Positions 23,365 through 33,899 of a stretch of DNA of 64,000 bases are shown piece after piece (the first letter of the stretch is position 1; the number at the start of each line of letters is the position of its first letter). Under the pieces are notes generated by a model, which was given only the letters and a program-made list of their open reading frames with translations, made no database searches and was not told the DNA's origin. Both the position numbers and the translations under genes were made by a program. The DNA is from Glandiceps talaboti (lineage: Eukaryota; Hemichordata; Enteropneusta; Spengelidae): the NCBI RefSeq assembly GCF_964340395.1, contig NC_135557.1, positions 22,963,725 through 23,027,724 of the forward strand, written 5' to 3'.

Positions 23365-23880
23365 CTTCCAGGCAACACATAAGATAAGACATGTTGTGCT
23401 AGGGCTACTAACAAACACAGTAAGATACAACATGTTGTGCTAGGCCTACCTACAAACACTGTAATATACAACATGTTGTGCTAGGCCTACCAACAAACAC
23501 TGTAATATACAACATGTTGTGCCAGGCCTACCAACAAACACTGGTCCAATATGGGTAAACCAAATATGCAAGCCTGTACTAAGATATGCCGTGTTCTACA
23601 ACCCTAATTGGTATTTTCTCTTTGGATTGCTGGTAGATAGGATTGCTAGCACAACATGTTGTATATTACAGTGTTTGTTAGAAGGCCTAGCACAACATGT
23701 TGTATATTACAGTGTTTGTAGGTAGGCCTAGCACAACATGTTGTATATTACAGTGTTTGTTAGTAGGCCGAGCACAACATATTGTATATTACAGTGTTTG
23801 TTGGTAGGCCTAGCACAACATGCTGTGTATTACAGTGTTTGTGAGTAGGCCTAGCACAACATGTTGTATATTCCAGTATT
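23365..23880. repeat. Inverted pair of 41-bp tandem arrays (4 + 6 units)
   Basis: Four forward units (positions of a shared base: 23399, 23440, 23481, 23522) and six reverse units (23647, 23688, 23729, 23770, 23811, 23852) have an exact 41-bp period and are separated by about 100 bp of unrelated sequence. Each unit carries the palindrome ACAACATGTTGT. The whole can fold as one long cruciform or many small ones. Confidence 0.92.
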
Positions 23881-24851
23881 GTCTTTTCAAGACTGAAATG
23901 GTCACATACATCTTGGCAGCACTTGGAAAACTTGGGTGTCTGAGAGCTATACAAACTACATGCATTCTTTAACTGAATCAAAAACAATACTATGAATACC
24001 ATACTTACAAGAGTCTTCAAGCAGAATTTGGAAAATAAATTCTATGAAATAAATCTTAATTATTAAAACAAAAATACATAGTTTTGCATAATACATATAC
24101 CAACAAGTTTTTATGTTGAGTAATTAAATGTAACATGTATTTTTTCAGTGAAGTTATATTTCTTGCTAGATGCATAAAAGCAAAGCTGGAATGTAAAGTG
24201 TTCATTTTTTAAAATGAAGCAGTATAAGTTTCATTATTTTGTGGAAACATGATTGGGTAAAATAACAAGCGTAGTGTCCATATGTGTTCCTGAAACAAAC
24301 AGCAGAGGGAACTTGCAATCCAGACTGAGCATGCTTCGACATAAAAGGACTATGGGATTATATCTGTGGTTATCGTAATACCTAATCTGGAGCAACCGAT
24401 AAAATAAACCTCCCACAATGGTCAGGGTGACTATGAATTGATTATTTGCGGTTACAAACAATGTATCAACATTGTTTACAATACTAATTGATTAGTATCA
24501 TTACCACATTTCCCATGATGCAACATTCAACATGGCGGGTTTGCAAGTTCCCTATTGAAAGTGTGTAGCTTTAATTTAAATTGACAGTTAGCCATAAATT
24601 GTTAAAGTCGAAAGGTCATCTGCAGGTCACCTGACATAACGATGGACACAAACTAACGTTCGTTAATACATACTCATATTCAGTTACCCTCACTACAAAA
24701 TTATATGTTACCTTGGCAACTATTTTTTGGGAATATAAATTTCTAGATCAAAATAAAACATCTTTCTATCAAGCATATCTTCATTTAATACCACAGTACA
24801 AAAACAGTACATCAGCTACTCATCTACTGCAAGGGCTTGGTGGTTAATATT

Positions 24852-25217
24852 TGTATAGCGCCCTCAACCTTCTTGCATGGTAGATGCTGCTGTTTCCATG
24901 AATTTGGCCAGGTTGACATCATTGTCAGAGAGACCACCAACATCATGGGTACTCAGTGTTACTTGTACTTTATTGTACACATTAAACCATTCTGGGTGAT
25001 GGTCCATCTTCTCAGCACGTAAGGCAATTCTAGTCATGAATCCAAAAGCCTGTAAAAACAACAAAAATAAACAAAAGTTATTGATGAGACAAACTGTTGG
25101 GAGCTGTGCTGATCACTGGGCATTGAATACTCTAGTAGCAACGTGACAGCTTTTGTTAACTCATGACTCGACTAAACAACAGCATCTACCATAAAAGAAG
25201 ATTGAGGGCGCTATACA
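24852..25217. repeat. 38-bp inverted repeat spanning the dehydratase stop codon and intron 2
   Basis: 24852-24889 and 25180-25217 are reverse complements at 35 of 38 positions. In RNA, two of the three differences become G-U pairs, leaving one real mismatch. The loop of 290 nt includes the last 3' splice site at 25050. Confidence 0.9.
24864..25049 (-). CDS. PCBD1: Dehydratase exon 3: active site and stop
   Basis: 61 residues from [10 protein letters not shown] to ASTMQEG then TGA, holding all three catalytic histidines. Its last 13 sense codons, stop and first UTR bases (24852-24889) are complementary to an intronic segment at 25180-25217 in the same pre-mRNA. Confidence 0.95.
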   Translation of the reverse strand, partial: AFGFMTRIALRAEKMDHHPEWFNVYNKVQVTLSTHDVGGLSDNDVNLAKFMETAASTMQEG

Positions 25218-28200
25218 TCATCACCCTCTCAAAACATGGAGATAGTATAAAATCTGATTTGAAAATGTTGTATACAAAGTTGTTGGGAATACCAGCAAAT
25301 TTAGCAAATTTCAGGAAACTTTTATACATTTTATCAACTTAACCACCCTTAACTAAATCAGTGTATACATAAATTGCTGAAAATTAGATTATTATATTTA
25401 CATAGACTTTATTAAAGTGAGCACAGCCTATATTGAAACCAATTGTTCTTAAATATGACCTATATATGTAATAATTTCACTTAAATTTTTAAAACATAAG
25501 TATTTGTAATACTATGTCTGTTCATCATGGAAGCAATAAGATTCATACACAATTTCTCTTCTCACACTTTTGATTGAGAAACAGACATGTTTCGAACAAA
25601 TCACTTGTCCTTCTGATTATTGCAATAGTGTAAATAAGGTTTTAACTTTCAGGCTTCAGAATTTGAACACTATGTTAAAGAAGAGCTGCATTATCATCTT
25701 CACATTCCATATGTAAGATTCATTTTACCACAACTTATTGACATTTCTCCTTTTCATCCAACAGAAGTGTACAGCCAGGGATCATTACAATACTTTTTCT
25801 CTCTCTTAGGCTTAAAGGCCCGGTTACACGATGCAACTCGACTAGCAATGCACCACGCAATTCGTCGCATGCGACGAATTGCATCGTGTACTCGCCTCGT
25901 CGCAGGGTCTTGCGACGTTGCAAGGTGTGTCGCAAGGAAACCGACATGTCGGTTTCCTTGCGACACGTCGCAAGTTGCTTCTCGAGTTGCTTCGTGAGTT
26001 GCACCGTGTAACCACTTCGTCGCGTCGCAAGCAATAACCTTTGACATATACCTACGTGTCAAATGACGTTCAATGTTATTGCCGCCATGTTTTTAGTATA
26101 AATATTCTATTTCAGCAAGTATTTTTTTATATAATTTCGATTTATCACCACGATTATCACTTATAAAAAGTATACAATGTCTATGAATACTTGATTGAAT
26201 ATCATTTTATTTCCAACTTGAATGCAAGTAGCGACATCGGAAAGATCAACATCGCCATAAACGAACTTCAAATTGAATAGAGTTTTACTATCGATACCTC
26301 AACAAGTTTTCAGTCATTTTATTCGTAAATATTAGCAATTTCATAGCATTTTTGCCAAATTCCTGCCGCTAGAAGACTTGACCTCGATGACCTGTAACTT
26401 TTATATATCTACGCATGTGCAACAGTTGAGCTCTTGCGACTCACCATGCAACTAGTTGCATCGTGTACGCGCTCCGTCGCAGTTGCAAGCCTCGCCACGA
26501 ATTGCTTCATGAGTTGCATCGTGTAACTGGGCCTTCATGAATTGAATGTAGTGCTATGTACAGTTGTATTATCAACCTAACAAATATATCTTTGATTCAT
26601 TTTATTGCAACTATACACTTCTCCTGTTCATTCATTCAATAGCACTGTACAGCTTGTGAATATCAAATTTTAGCTTCTTGTTTATAGCCTACTTCATCAA
26701 TTGAAATGTGGAAATAACATCTTCACCGTCTTTCATCTCTATGATTCAGTTGGAACAACTATACTAGTCGTTTCTCCTTTTCATTCATTCAAGCAATAGT
26801 GTATATCTTATTATTATTGTAATACTCAGTAACTCTTATAGAATAGCATACAATTTTTGTGTGAATTCTTTCTATTTTGACTCCCTAGATTAGACAGTGT
26901 TTTAGCTAAGGGCAGCAAGTAGGTAAAATGTACCGGGGTTCCCATGTCATTTTACCTGGGTTCCCAAACAAAATTACCATAGACTCTCTGGGGAAACACT
27001 GCCATTTTACCCCTTTCTGTTACCAGGGTTCAAAACAAAATTACCATAGACTCTATGGGGGAAACACTGCCATTTTACCCCTTTCTGTTACCAGGGTTCA
27101 AAACAAAATTACCATAGACTCTATGGGGGAAACACTGCCATTTTACCCCTTTCTGTTACCGGGTTCCCAAACAAAATTACCATAGACTCTATGGGGAAAC
27201 ACTGCCATTTTACCCCTTTCTGTTACCGGGTTCCCAAACAAAATTACCACAGACTCTATGGGGAAACACTGCCATTTTACCCCTTTCTGTTACCAGGGTT
27301 CAAAACAAAATTACCATAGACTCTATGGGGGAAACACTGCCATTTTACCCCTTTCTGTTACCAGGGTTCAAAACAAAATTACCATAGACTCTATGGGGGA
27401 AACACTGCCATTTTACCCCTTTCTGTTACCAGGGTTCAAAACAAAATTACCATAGACTCTATGGGGGAAACACTGCCATTTTACCCCTTTCTGTTACCGG
27501 GTTCCCAAACAAAATTACCATAGACTCTATGGGGAAACACTGCCATTTTACCCCTTTCTGTTACCGGGTTCCCAAACAAAATTACCACAGACTCTATGGG
27601 GAAACACTGCCATTTTACCCCTTTCTGTTACCAGGGTTCAAAACAAAATTACCATACACTCTATGGGGGAAACACTGCCATTTTACCCCTTTCTGTTACC
27701 AGGGTTCAAAACAAAATAACCATAGACTCTATGGGGGAAACACTGCCATTTTACCCCTTTCTGTTACCAGGGTTTAAAACAAAATTACCATAGACTCTAT
27801 GGGGGAAACACTGCCATTTTACCCCTTTCTGTTACCGGGTTCCCAAACAAAATTACCACAGACTCTATGGGGAAACACTGCCATTTTACCCCTTTCTGTT
27901 ACCAGGGATCAAAACAAAATTACCATAGACTCTATTGGGGAAACACTGCCATTTTACCCCTTTCTCTCTTTCTGTTACTGGGTTCCCAAACAAAATTACC
28001 ATAGACTCTATGGGGGAAACACTGCCATTTTACCCCTTTCTGTTACCAGGGTTCAAAACAAAATTACAATATACTCTATGGGGGAAACACTGCTATTTTA
28101 CCCCTTTCTGTTACCAGGGTTCAAAACAAAATTACCATAGACTCTATGGGGGAAACACTGCTATTTTTGCCCCTTTCTCCCTTTCTGTTACTGGGTTCCC

Positions 28201-31200
28201 AAACAAAATTACCATAGACTCTGTGGGGAAACACTGTTATTTTTACCCCTGTCTATCTTTCTGTTACCAGGTTCCAAAACCTTAGCTAAAAAACACTGTT
28301 AGATCACAACTAACATGGATGTCTCAGTACGGTGGCTATTTATAAGATTACTTCTTGTGAGTCGTGACCAAGCTGACTATATTTTCTTGATTGAACAACA
28401 TGATATAAAATTGATGTCCTCTACAGCAGGATCAGAAATAATTACAATGTCACTGATAAGATAACACCACAAGTGGTATCTAAGTTAAATGATCATTTGT
28501 TGCTCAAATTTGGGACCTATAATTAGACGAATGGTTCATAATTCCAACACGACAATGTTATTCGTAAGACATGTAGACTGTGATCGATGAGTATCTTATA
28601 TTGAGGTCACAGCAATTAAGAACAAAATTTAAGTAACAAAACATTTTTTTAAACTTTGCCTTACATTGCTTTCCATTTTAAAGGTTACACTGTGAGAAAC
28701 ATAAAATAAAAATGGCCGTCCTTACCAGTATATGTACATAATAAATCCTACTTTAGCTTCCAAACAACTGCAGGCTTAGACACAGCTGGTATCTATTGAT
28801 CTACTTCACATTTATGAAAGTAAGAAGGATTTTGGCTGACTAACATAAGAAACTAGTGATTAGGCATGAAATATGCATCAGATATTCCCCTCAGGAATAC
28901 TGTAACAGCTCTTATTTTGGGATTGCTGGGATGTCAACATAAATAATGAAATGACTAAGTTGAAAATAGTGATTACAAGGAATTATTGTGGCTCGTCATA
29001 AACAGTTAATGTTGTCACAAACCAAACAGCTTACACATCAATGTTTACCTCTATAAATCTAGTAAGTCTATCAGTCACAATTTACCTAACATCGTGGATA
29101 TTACAGGTGCTCAGCTTGTCTTTTTGGTTGTCTATTTGACACCATGGTTTTAAAATGTTGAATGTCTTTTTCAGTTGACAATGTGCACTATTTGACAAGA
29201 GTGTGAGACGAGAATCAATCAATCAATCAACCAAATTCCTACAGTGCCAATTTCCAGAGCAATGTTCTGATCAGTAGCACTGAATGGCTAAAGCACACCA
29301 TAGGCTTTGGTGAACAAATAAGTCTTATTTTTTTTCAGATTCTTGTTTGTCCGATAAGTTAGCAGTTATCAGTCAATTATCAATAAGTCAGTAACAGGTG
29401 TTATATTTTATAAAGCCCCTACCATGCTTAATACCATTACTATGTGTGGTGGGGGTGATGCTTAATACCATTACTAGTGTGGTGGTCGTGGTGGTGGTGG
29501 GGGGTGGGGGGGTGGGTTGATGCTTAATACCATTACTATGTGTGGTGGTGGTGGTGGGGGTGATGCTTAATACCATTACTATGTGTGGTGGTGGTGGTGG
29601 TGGTGGGGGGGTGATGCTTAATACCATTACTATGTGTGGTGGGGGTGATGCTTAATACCATTACTAGTGTGGCGGTCTTGGTGGTGGTGGGGGGGGGGGT
29701 GGGTTGATGCTTAATACCATTACTATGTGTGGTGGTGGTGGTGGTGGGGGGTGATGCTTAATACCATTACTATGTGTGGTGGTGGTGGTGGTGGTGGTGG
29801 TGGTGGGTGATGCTTAATACCATTACTATGTGTGGTGGTGGTGGGGTGATGCTTAATACCATTACTATGTGTGGTGGTGGTGGTGGTGGTGGTGGTGGTG
29901 GGGGGTGTGATGCTTAATACCATTACTAGTGTGGTGGTGGTGGTGGTGGGGGGTGATGCTTAATACCATTACTAGTGTGGTGGTGGTGGTGGTGGTGGTG
30001 GGGGGTGTGATGCTTAATACCATTACTAGTGTGGTGGTGGTGGTGGTGGTGGTGGTGGTGGTGGGGGGGGGGGTGATGCTTAATACCATTACTAGTGTGG
30101 TGGTGGTGGTGGTGGGGTGATGCTTAATACCATTACTATGTGTGGTGATGGTGGTGGGGGGTGATGCTTAATACCATTACTATGTGTGGTGGTGGTGGTG
30201 GGGGTGATGCTTAATACCATTACTATGTGTGGTGGTGGTGGGGTGATGCTTAATACCATTACTATGTGTGGTGGTGGTGGGGTGATGCTTAATACCATTG
30301 CTATGTGTGGTGGTGGTGGTGGGCCCAGGGGGGGTGTGATGATAATACCATTACTAGTGTGGTGGTGGTGGTGGTGGTGGTGGTGGTGGTGGTGGGGGGG
30401 GGGTGATGCTTAATACATTACTATGTGTGGTGGTGGTGGTGGTGGTGGTGGTGGGGTGATGCTTAATACCATTACTAGTGTGGTGGTGGTGGTGGTGGTG
30501 GTGGTGGTGGTGGTGGGGGGGGGGTGATGCTTAATACATTACTATGTGTGGTGGTGGTGGTGGTGGTGGTGGTGGGGTGATGCTTAATACCATTACTACC
30601 AGATTTAATTAATGAATAATAATAGCCTTGGAAGGATGAGGGGGAAAAATCAAAATGTCAAATAGAATAGCAGATATAGTGTGGCAGCATTTGTCCTTCA
30701 AGTCTTAGTTACTAAGGGCAAGTGCAAATTCAAAAACATCAAAATGTTGGTTAGGATAGTGGAGATAGTGTATATAGCATTAGTCCTTCAAGTCTACAGG
30801 TAGACTAGGACAAAACCATCAATGACTTATCAAGGGTTGTGATATACTATTTAATATGTTACCTGATTGAAATTTTTGAAGAGATATTCCTTGTATATGG
30901 CATCTCTACCATCTACCTCAGTCCATCCTGAACTTTTCAAGTCTGCCAACTTTGTAGTGCGATCATCACCACTCAGCTTGATACGTTTTGCTCCTGATGC
31001 CTGAAGAAAATATGGGTACAGTGTCAGTTAAAATTTGCAATAAATTTATTAATGTCCGTTAGGACTATTTAAGTGTTTTGCAGTCATCAAATTCAAATTA
31101 TCTTGAAGTCAAAAATCATACAGGGTATTTTGCACCTCAGTTATTCAATTAAAACAAAAAGTAGGTTAAATCTATGAACACTCCTCCCCTCAGCACAAAA

Positions 31201-33828
31201 ACATAGCACAACGTGTTCCCAATTTCCTGCCACCCAACTTTTATGACTACCAAACCTTTGCAAAATCACTGTTTTTCATATTTTAATATATAAACACCAT
31301 AAATATATTTACAGAGCTGTCTGAAGATGTGACAATAACAAGTGTGAAGAAAATAAAATGTGGACTCCTGCACTCTGTATTTAATCAGTTTTGACTTACG
31401 ATTTTGACAAGGACAAGATAAATGAATTTACTGAAGATTTATCCTATCTTACTTGTAATCTTGAAGGAATTTTGCTGCTACACATATCCATTATCGTGAC
31501 ATTTGATTTTGTAAATTTTCGCTCGTCCACCACTCATGTATAATAAAGATACTTCAGTTACACTAGTATTAAGCCACACCCTGCCACATACATATATAAT
31601 GTATGCAAGACGTTGGTGTAAATTTGAATGGCATCTGACGTACATGGGCCAAAAGGTCATAATTCCAAATGCTTGCCTGTAAAAACTGTCATGACGACAC
31701 TTAATTATTGATTCATCATGTGACCTGATCATACGATTTAAATGTCTAATGATGCATTTGAAAAATCATGTTCTACGGCAGCATAAAACAGAAGAATCAT
31801 GGCTAATTTGAAAGGACTAGTGAAAATAAAAAAAAATTGAAATGTCAGTTTGGATACCGGAAATATTGTAGTAGCATTTGTCCTTCATGTTAAAGGTAGG
31901 TTAGGTTTAACCTGGAAGATTTCCATTTATTCAATTTCATATCATAAATAAAATCATACTTTTGAATCAGAAATCTACTTCAATGGAACTGCAATATCAA
32001 GACATAAATTAATATATGTGAAGGAGCTATGGTACATACTCAGTTGCCAGGCAACAGCATATGACATCATTGCATAACCTAGGGCAATACTGATTAATAC
32101 TATTTTGTGAAGTACCAGCTGTATCAAAATAATGTTTAATGTGGTCATATGGATAAGGTGCGGGTATTTATTTTGGATTTTGGATTCATAAAACAATTTT
32201 ATAATGGCTTCCTACTTGAAAAATCAAAATTGTCAAGTCCTTGTTTGTCCCATCAATAAATCATTAAATGGCAAAAAGACTGATAAGTGCGTAAAATGTT
32301 TGTAATTACATTATACACACAATAACAAACTTTTTTTACACCTTTTTTTTTTTTAATTTTTTTTTTTTAGCTTTTTGCAATGTATAGAGTTACAAACACG
32401 GATTTGGTCTATATTGTTTCGCATTGATTGATTTTTCAAGTAGGAAGCCATGATAAAATTGTTTTATAAATTAAAAATCCAAAATAAATACCTAATCCTC
32501 ATCCATATGGCCACTTTACATGTAACAAGGTGTAACTAAGATATTGAGAATCCACTCTATACCATAATGTTACATATACTTATCTGATGGCTTTCTGAGT
32601 CAAGGACTACCCATGGTTTTCAAGAGTGAAAACTGAACTTGAGACTCAAAGACATGGAGAGACTAATTTTGGGGTAAATGTAGTTTAGGCCAAAAAAAAA
32701 ATTGTTTTTTGGTCAGGACAGTTTGTCTAAAATGGTGTGACTACAGGATTGATTTTTTTTTTTTTTCAATTTTTTAAAAACCTGTCACTCAATCTACTAT
32801 TTATGGCAATTATTGTTCTTTTTATTTAGTACTTCAGATTAGAGAAAGTGCATATGTGGGGCAGATGTCATTTGCTTGGTCTTGATTGGCTCTGCAGATG
32901 TCTTAACTGAAGTTGAAGTAGGGAGGGTTATTTCTGTGCCCCCCCCCCCCTCCAATCTGCAGACTGCATCATGCAGGGGCTGGTGAAAAAGAGAGAGAGA
33001 GAAAAGACCATGGCGAGGGTATTTAAGTAATGAGCACACTGACTAGACACAATTCCTCCTTTTTTTGGTCTTATTATAGGGCAACACACATCCTGTTGTG
33101 CTTTGCTATACCTGCAATCAAGATTAATCTTGGAGGTCATGTTAACCTTTGGCATTTAAAATATTGTGTACATTACAAACAGTATGACAATATGTGAAAT
33201 ATTAAATGAATATGAAAATCTCGACAGAAACATTAATTATGTCTAAAGTTACAAATGTAGGAAGTTATTTATGTTGACAGAACACAGATGTGGGTATGCG
33301 AATCCGACAACAAGTTGAATATCAGTGGACTCTATTCAGAACGCTATATGCTAATTTAATAGTATGTGGTAAACGGTACATAATAGCTCAGACGTGGTGA
33401 ACAGTCGTGGCATGTCTGAAAGTTGCCGCTTTGAGGAATGTGTGTGTGGATATATTTTTTTGACTACACAATTTTTAAGTCTCAAAAAAACAACACACCG
33501 TTTTCTTGTTGTTTGATGCATATATTCCGCCAATAGATATAGCCGTGATGCTAATCTACTGACCAGGCTCATTATGCTAATGACTGTAGCGACCTGTTGA
33601 TAGGACTGATGATTGTTGGTAGATCGGTGAGATAGCGGTTTTGTTTCACGTGGTCGCTACTATTTGCACAATCTTAGTTGAATCTGAACGCTGTCCGTTC
33701 ATGAAACAATTTCCAAATGAACACACGCTATTCAGCACAATAGATGAGTCCATTTTGCAGTGAAAATAACTCTGAAAACGACAGAAAAAGCAGATTATTC
33801 GTCAATTTATCGTCGACCTACTTACCAT
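24864..33828 (-). CDS. PCBD1: Pterin-4a-carbinolamine dehydratase (PCD/DCoH)
   Basis: Minus-strand exons 33828-33826 (ATG only), 31000-30863 and 25049-24864 join in phase 0 into 108 residues; human PCBD1 has 104. The family core is intact: [44 protein letters not shown] and [17 protein letters not shown]. His64, His65 and His82 match the catalytic His61, His62 and His79 of rat PCD. The enzyme dehydrates 4a-hydroxytetrahydropterin during tetrahydrobiopterin recycling for aromatic amino acid hydroxylases; in vertebrates it also acts as an HNF1 dimerisation cofactor. It should be cytosolic or nuclear. The PCBD1 versus PCBD2 assignment is not settled. Two large introns make the gene span 9 kb. 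Confidence 0.95.
25653..25712 (+). CDS. Candidate second micro-exon, opposite the dehydratase intron
   Basis: A 60-nt exon between ttaactttcag and gtaaga, coding [20 protein letters not shown]. Phase 0 at both ends, so it joins 22132-22177 in frame. It lies within the second intron of the minus-strand dehydratase gene, so the two genes would overlap in opposite orientation. Composition looks coding, but no further exon was fixed. Confidence 0.45.
25815..26535. mobile_element. CpG-rich foldback (MITE-like) element
   Basis: Ends AAGGCCCGGTTACACGATGC and, inverted, AAGGCCCAGTTACACGATGC. The left third (25815-26020) and the right end (26430-26535) are rich in TTGCGACG, GTCGCAAG and GTTGCATCGTGT in both orientations, around 400 bp of ordinary AT-rich sequence. 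A perfect 40-bp palindrome lies at 25927-25966. No target duplication found. Lies in dehydratase intron 2. Confidence 0.7.
26895..28298. mobile_element. TIR/TSD-bounded element filled with a satellite array
   Basis: Terminal inverted repeats CAGTGTTTTAGCTAAGG (26895-26911) and CCTTAGCTAAAAAACACTG (28280-28298) are flanked directly by TTAGA on both sides (26890-26894 and 28299-28303). Between them is almost nothing but a 67-68 bp tandem repeat. The CAGTG end resembles hAT-type termini, but those normally duplicate 8 bp, so the superfamily is open. No transposase is present. Confidence 0.8.
26957..28275. repeat. 67-68 bp tandem repeat, about 19 units
   Basis: Each unit contains AAAATTACCATAGACTCTAT, CACTGCCATTTTACCCC and TTTCTGTTACC. 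Two main types alternate: GGTTCAAAAC after CCAG (type A) and GGTTCCCAAAC after CCG (type B, often with CACAGACTC). Order by eye is B A A B B A A A B B A A A B A B A A B. Open frames across it are artefacts of a unit length near a multiple of three. Confidence 0.97.
28310..29390. other. Dehydratase intron 2, nothing recognised
   Basis: AT-rich intron sequence without repeat boundaries or coding signal that I can support. Confidence 0.4.
29405..30600. repeat. Composite minisatellite: GCTTAATACCATTACTA core plus (GGT)n
   Basis: About 24 units, each a fixed core (TGATGCTTAATACCATTACT with TATGTG or TAGTG) followed by 3-13 GGT triplets and a variable G-run. Blocks of units are themselves duplicated, e.g. 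about 122 bp near 30340-30460 and again 30460-30580, both with the variant AATACATT. G-rich on plus, so the dehydratase transcript carries the C-rich strand. Confidence 0.97.
30863..31000 (-). CDS. PCBD1: Dehydratase exon 2
   Basis: 46 residues from [17 protein letters not shown] to KNFNQ between a ttcttcag acceptor and a gtaaca donor; phase 0 at both ends, so skipping it would keep frame but remove the N-terminal half of the fold. Confidence 0.95.
32141..32513. mobile_element. Foldback element in dehydratase intron 1
   Basis: Arms 32141-32226 and 32429-32513 are imperfect reverse complements, sharing AATGGCTTCCTACTTGAAAA-like and TATTTATTTTGGAT sequences and the block CATATGGAT. The central 200 bp is poly-T/poly-A rich. 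No target duplication identified. Confidence 0.65.
33826..33828 (-). CDS. PCBD1: Dehydratase exon 1: start codon only
   Basis: The ATG is followed at once by the donor gtaagt, so the first coding exon contributes only Met. The next exon opens with GCA in phase 0. An ATG-only first coding exon is, as I recall, also the arrangement in vertebrate PCBD1, which supports the placement. Confidence 0.75.
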
Positions 33829-33840
33829 TCTGCCAAAAGT

Positions 33841-33848
33841 CCGGAAGT
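33841..33848 (-). promoter_or_regulatory. ETS-type site CCGGAAGT next to the dehydratase start
   Basis: ACTTCCGG on the coding strand lies 12 bases upstream of the ATG, in a locally GC-richer stretch. ETS/GABP sites at this spot are typical of housekeeping promoters; function is inferred. Confidence 0.4.
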
Positions 33849-33899
33849 AAAGGCGCATATTGAATTAGACGCGACCTAGTTTTCTCAAAAAATTAGACT

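Noticed and set aside
23365-23880. CRISPR-like regular repeat spacing
   Set aside because: Units are contiguous 41-bp tandem repeats without unique spacers, and the context is an animal genome.
26928-28285. Repetitive frames reading [20 protein letters not shown]
   Set aside because: Artefact of the 67-68 bp satellite; frame drifts between units and there is no start, splice or conservation logic.
28425-28530. Possible plus-strand terminal exon after ctctacag
   Set aside because: The phase does not match the candidate exon at 25653, and the codon content is not convincing.
29388-30413. Pro/Thr/His-rich and Val/Gly-rich frames
   Set aside because: Translations of the GGT minisatellite.
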